Below are positions 1 to 8,704 of a stretch of 40,250 nucleotides of DNA, one piece after another. The number at the start of each line of letters is the position of its first letter. Position 1 is the stretch's first letter. Position numbers and translations under genes: made by a program. This DNA comes from Sphingorhabdus sp. GTDB taxonomy: Bacteria > Pseudomonadota > Alphaproteobacteria > Sphingomonadales > Sphingomonadaceae. The notes under the pieces were generated by a model. That model was given only the letters and a program-made list of their open reading frames with translations, had not been told where the DNA came from and ran no database searches. The stretch spans positions 1 to 40,250 of the forward strand of contig NZ_JARXAI010000050.1 in the NCBI RefSeq assembly GCF_029865925.1. Direction: 5' to 3'.

Positions 1-1
1 C

Positions 2-2638
2 ACTCCTGCATTTGCGCAGCAAACAGCTGAAGAGCAGGATCGCGGGATCGCGGATATCGTCGTGACCGCAACGCGTCGCGAAGAGTCGGCAAACAAAGTT
101 CCGCTCGCGATTACTGCCTTGGGCGGTGACACGCTGAGCGATTTGAACATAACCAAATTCGAAAAACTGATCGAATATTTGCCAAACGTGCGCGCGGCTT
201 CGCGCGGCCCAGGTGCATCTTCGATTTTTATCCGCGGCCTTTCGACGGATTCGCCAGGCTTGCAAATCGCAGGTACTGCCGGCCCGCAGCCAACGGTCGC
301 TCTGTACATTAACGATGCGCCAGCATCACTCGTTGGACGTAACCTTGACCTTTACGCCGTTGATCTCCAGCGTGTCGAAGTCTTGGCAGGTCCACAAGGC
401 ACGCTCTTCGGGGCAAGTGCCATGGGTGGTGCGGTCCGCTACATTACCAATAAGCCCGACACGAGCGCATTTGGTGCCGGTTTCAACTCTAGCTACGCCT
501 TCACCAAGGGCGGTGAAGAGAGTGTAGCCGGGGACGCATTCATCAACATCCCCATCATTAAAGATAAACTGGCAGTCCGCGCCGTGATGTATACCGACCG
601 CCAGGGCGGTTACATCGACAATATTGCAGGAACTTTCCAAATGCCGTTCAACGGCAATGTAGGCGTTGCCGGAAAATTGCCGACTGGCAACCCATTGTTG
701 GTTATGCGCGCAATTCAGTCGTGCCAAGCCACTGCCACCACTGCGGTTCCGAATTGCACAGGAAGTCTGTACCGTGCGCCTACTCGCCAAACCCTCAACA
801 ATGATGCATTTGTCGAAGATAACTATAATGACGCGACCTATCGCGGTGGCCGTCTTGCGCTGACTTGGAAGGTGACCGACGATTGGTCGGTCGATTTGAT
901 GCATGTGCGTCAGGAACTCGACACCGATGGCGTGTTCGATTTCGAACCCGACGTGGGCGACCTAAAGGTTACAAAGTTTAACGACAACTCGCTCAGGGAC
1001 CGTGTCAACTTGTCTACATGGGCTGTTAATGGCCGCTTGGGCGCGCTTGACCTTATCTACACCGGTTCGTTTATGAAGCACCGCGCCACGCAGGTTGCCG
1101 ATTATGCAGGATATTCGAACATCGGGCTATACTTGCCTTATTATGAATGTGATCGCGGCGTATATTACACGGCTTCTTATAACGGCAATATCGGCAATAC
1201 TTGTTACACACCGAGCAAAACTTATCAGGTTCGTAACCGGACCGAGCGGATGACGCAAGAATTACGGCTAACAACACCCGCGGACAAGCGCATTCGCGGG
1301 ACTTTCGGCTTGTTTTACGATGATAACAAATTGTTCGACAATACCGACTGGTCGTATTTGCAAGAAGCTGCTGGTTTCATCTACCGCCGTGCGCCGAACG
1401 CTTCGGTAAACGCCAATGATACTAGCGTCCGACCTGTGAAAGTTGGTTTTTTCAACGACGTTCAGCGCAGGGATAAGCAGTTCGCAGCCTATGGTGAGGC
1501 CTCGTTCGACATCATTCCGGAAACGCTGATTTTCACCGGCGGCCTGCGTTATTATAACGAGAAAGCCTCTATCAATGGCTCTTCGAATGGCAGCTTTGGC
1601 GGGGCGCGGGGCGTTTACAATGCAGCTGCGGGAACATATTCCGCTTCAGCATCGCCACCCAATGCGTATAATGTTAGCGCCAATCTAAATCAGCTATACG
1701 CTGATGCCTCACCTGCAAAATATGATGGCGTGCTGTACAAGGGCAATTTGACCTATCGCATCGGTGATGGCTCTCTGGTCTATGCAACCTACTCGGATGG
1801 TTTCCGTCCAGGTGGTTTCAACCGACGCCCTTGCAGAGTGCCAAGTGCTACTTGCCCCACTAACGCTGACTTTGTTCGTCTTGGGACATATGTACCTGAC
1901 AAGGTACAGAATTATGAATTTGGCGGGAAGTTCTCGCTGCTCGACCGGCGTCTGCAAGTAAACTTCGCAGCGTATCAGATCGACTGGAGCAATATCCAGA
2001 TTACGGTTTTCGATCAGAATATCTCGAACCAGACGTTTACCACGAACTTGGTTGATGCCCGGATCCGAGGTCTAGAAGGCGACGTAACGTGGCGCACCAC
2101 GCCGGAATTGACGTTTAACAGTGCATTTTCGTTCAATGACTCCGAAATGACGAAGTACCGGAAAAATACAACTGTGCTCCGTCCATTGGGCGGCCCGCTT
2201 GCGTTGAGCCCCAAATTCCAGTTCAATGCGCGCCTGCATTGGGAAAAGGAACTTTCCTCTGGGCTCACTCCGTTCGCGCAGATTGGCGTTCATTATGTCG
2301 GCAAGAGCATCTCTGACGTTATCGACAACGTCAACATCAAGTATCAAGGATCTAACCCGACACTGGGCTACGCTGCGTCGATCCCTGTAACTTATAACGG
2401 CGTAACTGTCCGTCCCGGTGACGTAATTCTGCCCATAAAGGCTGCGCAGAACCTTGGTTCATACAGCACAGCTTCGGCATCGTTTGGTGTCTCGAAAGAT
2501 GAATGGCGCCTGGAATTGTTTGGTGACAACCTGACCGATGAACGGCCAGAATTGTACAAGAACGGCAATGACGGTGAGCTTCGTACAACGACCTCACGTC
2601 CACGCACCATCGGACTGCGTTTCTCTTACAAAATCTAA
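2..2638 (+). CDS. TonB-dependent outer-membrane receptor (5' end outside the window)
   Basis: An energised outer-membrane transporter that imports a scarce or bulky ligand using TonB. The reading frame is open from base 2, so the true start lies upstream of the window. The first visible residues end in a signal-peptidase-like AFA-QQ site, followed by a TonB box around DIVVTATRR (bases 53-79) and a plug domain with the IRGL and GPQGTLFGASAMGG motifs. The rest is a long beta-barrel ending in a typical C-terminal strand (TIGLRFSYKI). About 878 residues are visible, the normal size for sphingomonad receptors. The GTG at base 62 is inside the TonB box and cannot be the start. A transcription terminator follows. 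The downstream sulfotransferase and MFS genes suggest it is the outer-membrane gate for the catabolic cluster, but the ligand is unknown. Confidence 0.93.
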   Translation, partial: TPAFAQQTAEEQDRGIADIVVTATRREESANKVPLAITALGGDTLSDLNITKFEKLIEYLPNVRAASRGPGASSIFIRGLSTDSPGLQIAGTAGPQPTVALYINDAPASLVGRNLDLYAVDLQRVEVLAGPQGTLFGASAMGGAVRYITNKPDTSAFGAGFNSSYAFTKGGEESVAGDAFINIPIIKDKLAVRAVMYTDRQGGYIDNIAGTFQMPFNGNVGVAGKLPTGNPLLVMRAIQSCQATATTAVPNCTGSLYRAPTRQTLNNDAFVEDNYNDATYRGGRLALTWKVTDDWSVDLMHVRQELDTDGVFDFEPDVGDLKVTKFNDNSLRDRVNLSTWAVNGRLGALDLIYTGSFMKHRATQVADYAGYSNIGLYLPYYECDRGVYYTASYNGNIGNTCYTPSKTYQVRNRTERMTQELRLTTPADKRIRGTFGLFYDDNKLFDNTDWSYLQEAAGFIYRRAPNASVNANDTSVRPVKVGFFNDVQRRDKQFAAYGEASFDIIPETLIFTGGLRYYNEKASINGSSNGSFGGARGVYNAAAGTYSASASPPNAYNVSANLNQLYADASPAKYDGVLYKGNLTYRIGDGSLVYATYSDGFRPGGFNRRPCRVPSATCPTNADFVRLGTYVPDKVQNYEFGGKFSLLDRRLQVNFAAYQIDWSNIQITVFDQNISNQTFTTNLVDARIRGLEGDVTWRTTPELTFNSAFSFNDSEMTKYRKNTTVLRPLGGPLALSPKFQFNARLHWEKELSSGLTPFAQIGVHYVGKSISDVIDNVNIKYQGSNPTLGYAASIPVTYNGVTVRPGDVILPIKAAQNLGSYSTASASFGVSKDEWRLELFGDNLTDERPELYKNGNDGELRTTTSRPRTIGLRFSYKI

Positions 2639-2649
2639 GTGAAAAGGTT

Positions 2650-2680
2650 AGGCGCCCCTGGGAAACTGGGGGCGCCTTTC
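2650..2680 (+). terminator. Rho-independent terminator after the receptor gene
   Basis: A 9-bp perfect GC-rich stem (2650-2658 with 2669-2677) and a 10-base loop are followed by a short T tract. It lies 11 bases after the receptor stop codon and should separate the receptor transcript from the downstream operon. Confidence 0.75.
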
Positions 2681-2768
2681 CACATTTGCATTTCTGCGTT
2701 GCGTTAAGCGTATGAAGTGCTGCAGGGTTCGTGCAATCGTTCGTCACATTATGGGAGAGTAGGTGACA

Positions 2769-4769
2769 ATGTTGGCCGAGGCCTCGCCGGAAACTATTGA
2801 AGTCATGATGCGCGAAGCCCGGGCGCATCTGCAAAATGCCCGCTTGTCTGACGCGGAAGCAGTGTGCCAACGCATACTACAAACTGCGGCGGATAATATT
2901 GATGCGATGTATACTTTGGCCGTGTCGCAGCGAATGCAGCGCCAAGTGCCAGCGGCCCTCAAGACACTTGATAGTTTGATTGCCATTGACGCCAGCTATG
3001 GTCGGGCGTGGCAAGAACGCGGGCATTGCTTTCGCGATAGAGGTTTGCACGAACAGGCCATTGCCGCTTACCAGCGTGCAGTGACCCACAATGGCGCGTT
3101 GGTCGCAAGCTGGCGCATACTCTCGGAAATGCATGGCTCGGCTGGACGTGAGGGACCGGCCAACTTTGCCCATGCGCAATATGCGCATCTGTCTGCTCTT
3201 CCGCCTGAATTGTTAAGCGTTGCTAGCTTTATTCAGGAAGGGCGTATCTACAAAGCAGAGCAATTGTGCCGCGCATTCCTGCAACGCAACGGCCATCATG
3301 TTGAAGCCATGCGATTGCTTGCCGACATCGGGATGAAATTCAATGCCTATGATGAGGCGGAGTTTCTACTGGAATCGGCTAAGGTTCTGGCGCCCGACAA
3401 TGTCAGCGCGCATTTCGATTATGTAAAAGTATTGCGCAAGCGCCAAAAATTCGAACTGGCACTCAGTGAGGCCGCGGAACTGCGGGAAAAAGAACCCGAT
3501 AATCCCGAGTTTGAAATGCTGTACGCGAATGAAAATCTCGCGGTTGGTAACTTTGATGCGGCAATGCTCATCTATGAAGCGTTGCTCAGTTCGATGCCGA
3601 ATAATCCCGGCATAAATCTGACTTACGGCCATGCGCTCAAGACTGTCGGGCGGCAGGATGATGCAATTTCCGCCTATCGCCGGGCCTATCAGGTGCGACC
3701 GGACTGTGGCGACGCTTATTGGAGTTTGGCCAATCTGAAGACATACCGTTTTGACGATCCCGAGATCGCCCAGATGCGGGAGCGACAAGCTTCGGCGATG
3801 ACAGCGCTTGAAGATCGGTATCATCTCTGTTTTGCCTTGGGGAAAGCGCTGGAGGATCGCGGTGACTATGGCGCGTCGTTCGAATATTACGAGCTAGGCA
3901 ACCGCCTGAAGCGAGAGGAACTTAAGTATAATCCCGCAAGGCTGACCAACGAAATGCGGCTGCAGCGTGAACTGGTGTCGACGGATCTCCTGAACCGTTT
4001 TTCAGGCGCAGGCTGTCCCGCGCCTGACCCGATTTTCATTGTTGGGCTGCCCCGCGCGGGCTCCACCTTGCTAGAACAAATTCTGGCATCGCACAGTCAG
4101 GTCGAAGGCACGATGGAGCTGCCGAATATTTTTGCCTTGGCCTTTCGGCTTGACCGGCGGCGCGTTGTTGGTGAGGAACCAGAATATCCCGGCAGCTTAG
4201 CGGATTTGACGCATGAAGATGTTACCCGCTTTGGCGAGGAGTTTATCCGCGACACGCAGATATACCGCAAGGGTGGCTCGCCCTTTTTCATCGATAAAAT
4301 GCCCAATAACTTCCGTCACATTGGTCTCATTCACATGATCTTGCCGAATGCAAAGATCATTGATGCGCGGCGTGGGGCCATGGGTTGCTGTTTCAGTGGT
4401 TTTAAACAGCTGTTCGCTGAAGGTCAGGAATTCACCTATGGGCTTCAAGAAATCGGCCAATATTATTCGGACTATGTGCGACTAATGGACCACTGGGACA
4501 CTGTTTTGCCCGGCAAGATTTTGCGCGTCCGCTATGAGGACGTCGTTGCGGACTTGGAAACACAGGTTCGTCGACTGCTCGACCATTGCGGTCTACCTTT
4601 TGAAGAGGCATGCCTCAATTTCCACCAGAATGAGCGCGCGGTCCGCACTGCGAGCTCGGAACAGGTGCGACAACCCATTTTTAAAAGCGGTGTCGATCAA
4701 TGGGAGAATTTCTCTTCCTATCTCGACCCGTTGCGTGATGTATTGGGCCCAGAACTGGCCGCAACCTGA
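2769..4769 (+). CDS. TPR-repeat sulfotransferase
   Basis: A predicted PAPS-dependent sulfotransferase with an N-terminal tetratricopeptide superhelix. Roughly the first 370 residues form TPR-like helix pairs (for example AIAAYQRAVTHNGALVASWR and AISAYRRAYQVRPDCGDAYW). The C-terminal third is a Sulfotransfer_3-type domain, with the 5'-phosphosulfate loop GLPRAGSTLLEQ at about residue 426 and a DARRGAMGCCFS segment resembling the 3'-phosphate site. The ATG at 2769 is chosen because GGGAGAG at 2753-2759 lies 9 bases upstream; an in-frame GTG at 2763 is too close to it. The MFS gene starts only 11 bases downstream, so the two are probably co-transcribed. Such proteins often sit beside TonB receptors in sphingomonads, but the acceptor substrate is unknown. 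Confidence 0.85.
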   Translation: MLAEASPETIEVMMREARAHLQNARLSDAEAVCQRILQTAADNIDAMYTLAVSQRMQRQVPAALKTLDSLIAIDASYGRAWQERGHCFRDRGLHEQAIAAYQRAVTHNGALVASWRILSEMHGSAGREGPANFAHAQYAHLSALPPELLSVASFIQEGRIYKAEQLCRAFLQRNGHHVEAMRLLADIGMKFNAYDEAEFLLESAKVLAPDNVSAHFDYVKVLRKRQKFELALSEAAELREKEPDNPEFEMLYANENLAVGNFDAAMLIYEALLSSMPNNPGINLTYGHALKTVGRQDDAISAYRRAYQVRPDCGDAYWSLANLKTYRFDDPEIAQMRERQASAMTALEDRYHLCFALGKALEDRGDYGASFEYYELGNRLKREELKYNPARLTNEMRLQRELVSTDLLNRFSGAGCPAPDPIFIVGLPRAGSTLLEQILASHSQVEGTMELPNIFALAFRLDRRRVVGEEPEYPGSLADLTHEDVTRFGEEFIRDTQIYRKGGSPFFIDKMPNNFRHIGLIHMILPNAKIIDARRGAMGCCFSGFKQLFAEGQEFTYGLQEIGQYYSDYVRLMDHWDTVLPGKILRVRYEDVVADLETQVRRLLDHCGLPFEEACLNFHQNERAVRTASSEQVRQPIFKSGVDQWENFSSYLDPLRDVLGPELAAT

Positions 4770-4780
4770 GGGGAATGAAT

Positions 4781-6088
4781 ATGGCAAGCAATGCTCCGAA
4801 CGCGCCGGTAAATGCCGATGAAGTCTCCTCGCTGGGCCAGCGTTGGTATGTCCTGATCATCATGATGCTGGTGTACACGATCAGTATCGCGGACCGGTAT
4901 GTTCTGTCCACGCTGCTTGGACCCATCAGTAAAGAGTTAAAGTTGAGTGACACGGAAACGGCATGGCTTGGTCTGCCGCTCGCGCTTTTCTATGTGATAA
5001 TGGGAATTCCATTGTCATGGCTGTGTGATCGCACGAACCGCCGCAACCTTCTGGCCGCGTCGGTTGCCGTTTGGTCATTTATGACAGCGATTACGGGGTA
5101 CACGCGCGGCTATTTAGACTTGCTTTTGGCCCGTGTGGGCGTTGGTATCGGTGAGGCTGGAGGCACGCCGGCTTGCAATTCCATTATCGCTGACTACTTT
5201 CCCGCCGACCGGCGCTCTATGGCTATGACCGTGTTTGCACTTGGCGCCCCGATCGGGGCCTGGCTTGGTTCGGACATCGCGGGCCTCGTCTCTACAGTTC
5301 ATGGCTGGCGCGCCGCATTCTTTGTGCTGGGCGTGCCCGGTATCATTTTGGCGCTGATCATCATGGTAACGATTAAGGAACCCAAGCGTGGGCGCCTTGA
5401 CGTGGTGAAGGAAGATAAAGCACCCACAATCATGGAAACGATGAAGTTCCTGTGGTCACAAAAATCAGCCGTGCATGCGATGATGGGCAGCGGGCTGTCA
5501 GCTTTTTGGGGTTGGGGATTGATGTGGTTCACGCCGTTGTTCCTGCAACGCACCTACGGCATGGACGAAGGCGAAGCCGGCGGCATGCTGGGCTGGATTT
5601 ACCTTGTTGGCGGTATTGGTGCGTCTTTGTTGACGGCATGGGTTGTGGCGCGTCCTACCTATACCGACCCACGTAAAATTGCCCGGCTTTTGGCTGTGGT
5701 AACGGCATTGGCTACTGTCCCGTCGTTTCTTGCTTATTATACACGGGATCTGGGTGTGGCGCAGGTGATGTGGTGGCTGTTCATTCCGGCAATCTATTTC
5801 TATATTGGCCCAGCATTTGCACTTTGCCAGAACTTGGCTGCACCGAAAATGCGGGCCATGGCGGTAGCCATATCGTTGGTTATCGCCAATGTTCTGAACC
5901 TTATCGTTGCGCCCACAATTGTTGGCAGCCTAAGCGACTTTTTTGACGCTGTGGGTGGCGGGAATGCGGATTCTTTGCGTCTCGCGCAACTCATTCTCGC
6001 ACCAACTGGCTTGTGGGCCGCGTGGCATTATTGGCGCGCCGAAAAATACATTATTGAAGATCAAAAGAGAGCCATTGGATATGTCTAA
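4781..6088 (+). CDS. MFS transporter, spinster-like
   Basis: An inner-membrane secondary transporter of the major facilitator superfamily, about 435 residues with roughly 12 hydrophobic segments. The first helix carries ADRYVLSTLLGPI, and the loop between helices 2 and 3 has the motif-A variant LCDRTNRR. VGIGEAGGTPACNSIIADYF in the fourth/fifth-helix region is typical of the spinster-like branch. GAGGGGA at 4768-4774 fits the ATG at 4781 (6-7 bases) better than the ATG at 4775. The stop overlaps the start of the aldehyde dehydrogenase by 8 bases, indicating translational coupling. It probably carries the cluster's substrate from periplasm to cytoplasm; which substrate cannot be told from sequence. 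Confidence 0.9.
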   Translation: MASNAPNAPVNADEVSSLGQRWYVLIIMMLVYTISIADRYVLSTLLGPISKELKLSDTETAWLGLPLALFYVIMGIPLSWLCDRTNRRNLLAASVAVWSFMTAITGYTRGYLDLLLARVGVGIGEAGGTPACNSIIADYFPADRRSMAMTVFALGAPIGAWLGSDIAGLVSTVHGWRAAFFVLGVPGIILALIIMVTIKEPKRGRLDVVKEDKAPTIMETMKFLWSQKSAVHAMMGSGLSAFWGWGLMWFTPLFLQRTYGMDEGEAGGMLGWIYLVGGIGASLLTAWVVARPTYTDPRKIARLLAVVTALATVPSFLAYYTRDLGVAQVMWWLFIPAIYFYIGPAFALCQNLAAPKMRAMAVAISLVIANVLNLIVAPTIVGSLSDFFDAVGGGNADSLRLAQLILAPTGLWAAWHYWRAEKYIIEDQKRAIGYV

Positions 6089-7520
6089 TTTGCCGCTAAA
6101 ATCCTATATTAACGGCGAATGGGTACTCCCCGCGACCTCGACCACGACTGTAGATGCCGTAAATCCGGCGACCGAGGAAGTTTGCGCCGTCGTTGCTGTT
6201 TGCGGGCGTGACGATGTCGATTTGGCCGTGACAGCAGCGCGCGCTGCTTTTGACGCCTACGCGGCTACTTCGCTTGAGCATCGGATCGCGTTGGTTGAAA
6301 AGCTGATCACCACCTTTGAACGGCGTTATGATGAGATGGTGACCGCTATTTCGACCGAGATGGGCGCGCCGTATGATTTGTCCCACGATGCGCAGGCCGA
6401 AAGTGGCCCCGGGCATTTGCGCGCGACGGTGAAGGCCGTACGCGAAATGACGTGGGAATATAATGTCGGCGTGGATGGCATTGTTGTGCATGAGCCTATC
6501 GGCGTCTGCGTACTTATTACGCCGTGGAACTGGCCGATAAATCAGATCGTGTGTAAAGTCGGGCCAGCTCTGATTACAGGCTGCACGATGGTTTTGAAAC
6601 CCAGCGAGATGGCCCCTTTGTCGGCGCAGTTATTTGCCGAAATGGTCCATGAGGCCGGTTTCCCCAAAGGCGTGTTCAACATGATCCATGGTACGGGCGT
6701 ATCTGTTGGTGATGCACTGACCAGCCATGCGGAAGTCGACATGATCTCCTTCACCGGTTCAACGCGTGCGGGTGTGCAGATTGCCAAAAATGCCGCGGAT
6801 ACAGTCAAGCGTGTTGCGCAGGAACTGGGTGGTAAATCGGCCAATATTGTTTTTGCCGACAGCGATCTGGAAGCAGCGGTGACACGCGGCGTTCTGCATT
6901 GCTATGGGAACACTGGCCAGTCCTGCAACGCGCCGACGCGTATGCTTGTCGAGCAATCGGTTTATGACGCGGCAGTTGCAATTGCTGCGCGCGCAGCGAA
7001 AGCCGCTCAGCTTGGCGACCCGAAGGAAAAGGGGCCACATTATGGCCCGGTGGTCAGCAAGGCACATTATGACAAGATCCAAGGCCTGATTCAGGTTGGA
7101 ATCGATGAAGGCGCTCAGCTTGTTGCGGGCGGTACCGGTCGTGCCGACGGCTTTGATCGCGGCTATTATGTGAAACCCACAGTTTTTGCTGGCGTCCATA
7201 ATAAGATGCGCATTGCGCAAGAAGAAGTGTTTGGGCCGGTGCTGGTTCTGATTCCGTTTAAGGATGAAGCCGATGCCATCGCCATCGCCAATGACTCGCC
7301 TTATGGCCTCTATGCCTATGTGCAGACCGGCGATATGGATCGCGCCCGCCGGGTATCGCGGCTCATGCGGGCGGGCGGTGTAAGCATTAATGGCACTAGC
7401 CAAGACTATATGGCGCCGTTTGGCGGCTACAAACAGTCGGGCAATGGCCGCGAATATGGCGAGTTTGGCGTACGTGATTTTCTGGAGATCAAATCGATCA
7501 GCGGGTTCCGCCCAGTATGA
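6081..7520 (+). CDS. NAD(P)-dependent aldehyde dehydrogenase
   Basis: Oxidises an aldehyde to the carboxylic acid in the cytoplasm. The 479-residue protein has the standard ALDH layout: PWNWP (about residues 148-152), the cofactor segment FTGSTRAG (224-231), the general base in QELGGK (Glu248) and the nucleophile in GQSCNAP (Cys282). It ends with EEVFGPVL and the oligomerisation segment. The start is the ATG at 6081, giving MSNLPLKSYINGEW, the normal family beginning; the frame extends upstream into the MFS gene but without a plausible start. It overlaps the MFS gene by 8 bases and the next gene by 4 (ATGA). It probably works on the aldehyde made by the GMC enzyme. It is not specifically recognisable as betaine-aldehyde dehydrogenase. 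Confidence 0.92.
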   Translation: MSNLPLKSYINGEWVLPATSTTTVDAVNPATEEVCAVVAVCGRDDVDLAVTAARAAFDAYAATSLEHRIALVEKLITTFERRYDEMVTAISTEMGAPYDLSHDAQAESGPGHLRATVKAVREMTWEYNVGVDGIVVHEPIGVCVLITPWNWPINQIVCKVGPALITGCTMVLKPSEMAPLSAQLFAEMVHEAGFPKGVFNMIHGTGVSVGDALTSHAEVDMISFTGSTRAGVQIAKNAADTVKRVAQELGGKSANIVFADSDLEAAVTRGVLHCYGNTGQSCNAPTRMLVEQSVYDAAVAIAARAAKAAQLGDPKEKGPHYGPVVSKAHYDKIQGLIQVGIDEGAQLVAGGTGRADGFDRGYYVKPTVFAGVHNKMRIAQEEVFGPVLVLIPFKDEADAIAIANDSPYGLYAYVQTGDMDRARRVSRLMRAGGVSINGTSQDYMAPFGGYKQSGNGREYGEFGVRDFLEIKSISGFRPV

Positions 7521-8704
7521 AGCTGACCGACATCGAAACCTTCGTCGTAGGCAACCCGCCGCCGCATTTTGGCGGACGCTATTTTGTCTTCGTCAAGATA
7601 ACGACCGACAGCGGTGTGTCAGGTATCGGCGAGGCATATTGTGTGCCGTTTGAACCACACCTTGTTGCCAAGATGATTGAGGATGTATTTGCGCGTTATG
7701 TCGCAGGCAATGATCCTCACGATATCGAAACGATGTGGCGTCGGGTATATTCAAGCGGCTTCACCCAGCATCCTGATTTGACATTGATGGGCGTTTTGTC
7801 GGCGATCGAAATGGCGTGCTGGGACATCATCGGCAAAGAAGCAAATAAGCCGGTGTACAAGTTGCTTGGTGGGCAAGTGCACGAACGCTTACGTGCGTAC
7901 ACGTACATCTACCCGCGAGCCGGCGACACAAAAGATGTGTATCACGATCCCGATCTTGCGGCAGAACGATCGGCGGAATATCTGGCCCAAGGCTTCACCG
8001 CGCTGAAGTTTGACCCTGCCGGTCCGTATTCCGCATTTGATGGACGCCAATTGTCGTTGGAAGCGCTTGACCTATGCGCGCGGTTTGCAAAATCCTTGCG
8101 TGAGGCTGTCGGGATGAAAGCAGATTTGCTGTTTGGAACGCATGGGCAGATGACAGCAGCAGGGGCGATCCGGCTGGCCAAACGGCTTGAGCCATATGAT
8201 CCGCTTTGGCTGGAAGAGCCTGTGCCGCCCGATGCGCCCGATGAAATGGCCAAGGTTGCAAGGGCAACGTCTATTCCCATTGCAACGGGTGAACGATTGA
8301 CGACAAAATATGATTTCGCACGGCTGTTGCGCGCGGGCGCGGCGGCGATCCTCCAAATGAATCTGGGCCGTGTGGGTGGTATATTGGAAGCCAAAAAAAT
8401 TGCTGCCATGGCTGAGGTTGATCATGTCCAGATCGCGCCGCATCTTTACTGCGGTCCCGTGGTTGGCGCGGCCAATATCCAGATTGCAACCTGTTCACCA
8501 AACTTCCTCATTCTTGAAAGCATTGAGAGTTGGGGTGGTTTTCACACTGAAATTTTGAAATCGCCCATCCGTTTTGAAGAGGGGCATGTCATTCCATCGA
8601 CCGAGCCGGGGTTGGGCGTGGAATTAAACGAAGATGTTGCGCGTGCCAATCCATATACCGGCAATATGCTTCATCTCGAAATGACGCAGCACCCCGTCCA
8701 GTGA
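7517..8704 (+). CDS. Enolase-superfamily (mandelate racemase/MLE) dehydratase-like protein
   Basis: A 395-residue enolase-superfamily member nearest in layout to D-galactonate dehydratase: an N-terminal capping domain and a C-terminal barrel. Visible active-site pieces are KFDPAG (Lys164), the strand with THG (His209), EEP (Glu233), GER (Glu259) and APHLYCG (His309). By-eye alignment with E. coli DgoD puts Gly207 at the first metal-ligand Asp and Asn282 at the Asp of the His-Asp dyad, so its chemistry may differ from standard sugar-acid dehydratases. It overlaps the aldehyde dehydrogenase (ATGA) and the GMC gene (GTGA) by 4 bases each. A role in dehydrating or isomerising an acid made by its neighbours is inference; the substrate is unknown. 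Confidence 0.87.
   Translation: MKLTDIETFVVGNPPPHFGGRYFVFVKITTDSGVSGIGEAYCVPFEPHLVAKMIEDVFARYVAGNDPHDIETMWRRVYSSGFTQHPDLTLMGVLSAIEMACWDIIGKEANKPVYKLLGGQVHERLRAYTYIYPRAGDTKDVYHDPDLAAERSAEYLAQGFTALKFDPAGPYSAFDGRQLSLEALDLCARFAKSLREAVGMKADLLFGTHGQMTAAGAIRLAKRLEPYDPLWLEEPVPPDAPDEMAKVARATSIPIATGERLTTKYDFARLLRAGAAAILQMNLGRVGGILEAKKIAAMAEVDHVQIAPHLYCGPVVGAANIQIATCSPNFLILESIESWGGFHTEILKSPIRFEEGHVIPSTEPGLGVELNEDVARANPYTGNMLHLEMTQHPVQ

Noticed and set aside
326-904. A 192-codon frame antisense to the TonB receptor
   Set aside because: It lies fully inside the receptor gene, and its product has no recognisable features.
6759-7403. A 214-codon frame antisense to the aldehyde dehydrogenase
   Set aside because: It lies fully inside a well-conserved enzyme gene, and its translation shows no domain. 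It is a shadow of codon bias.
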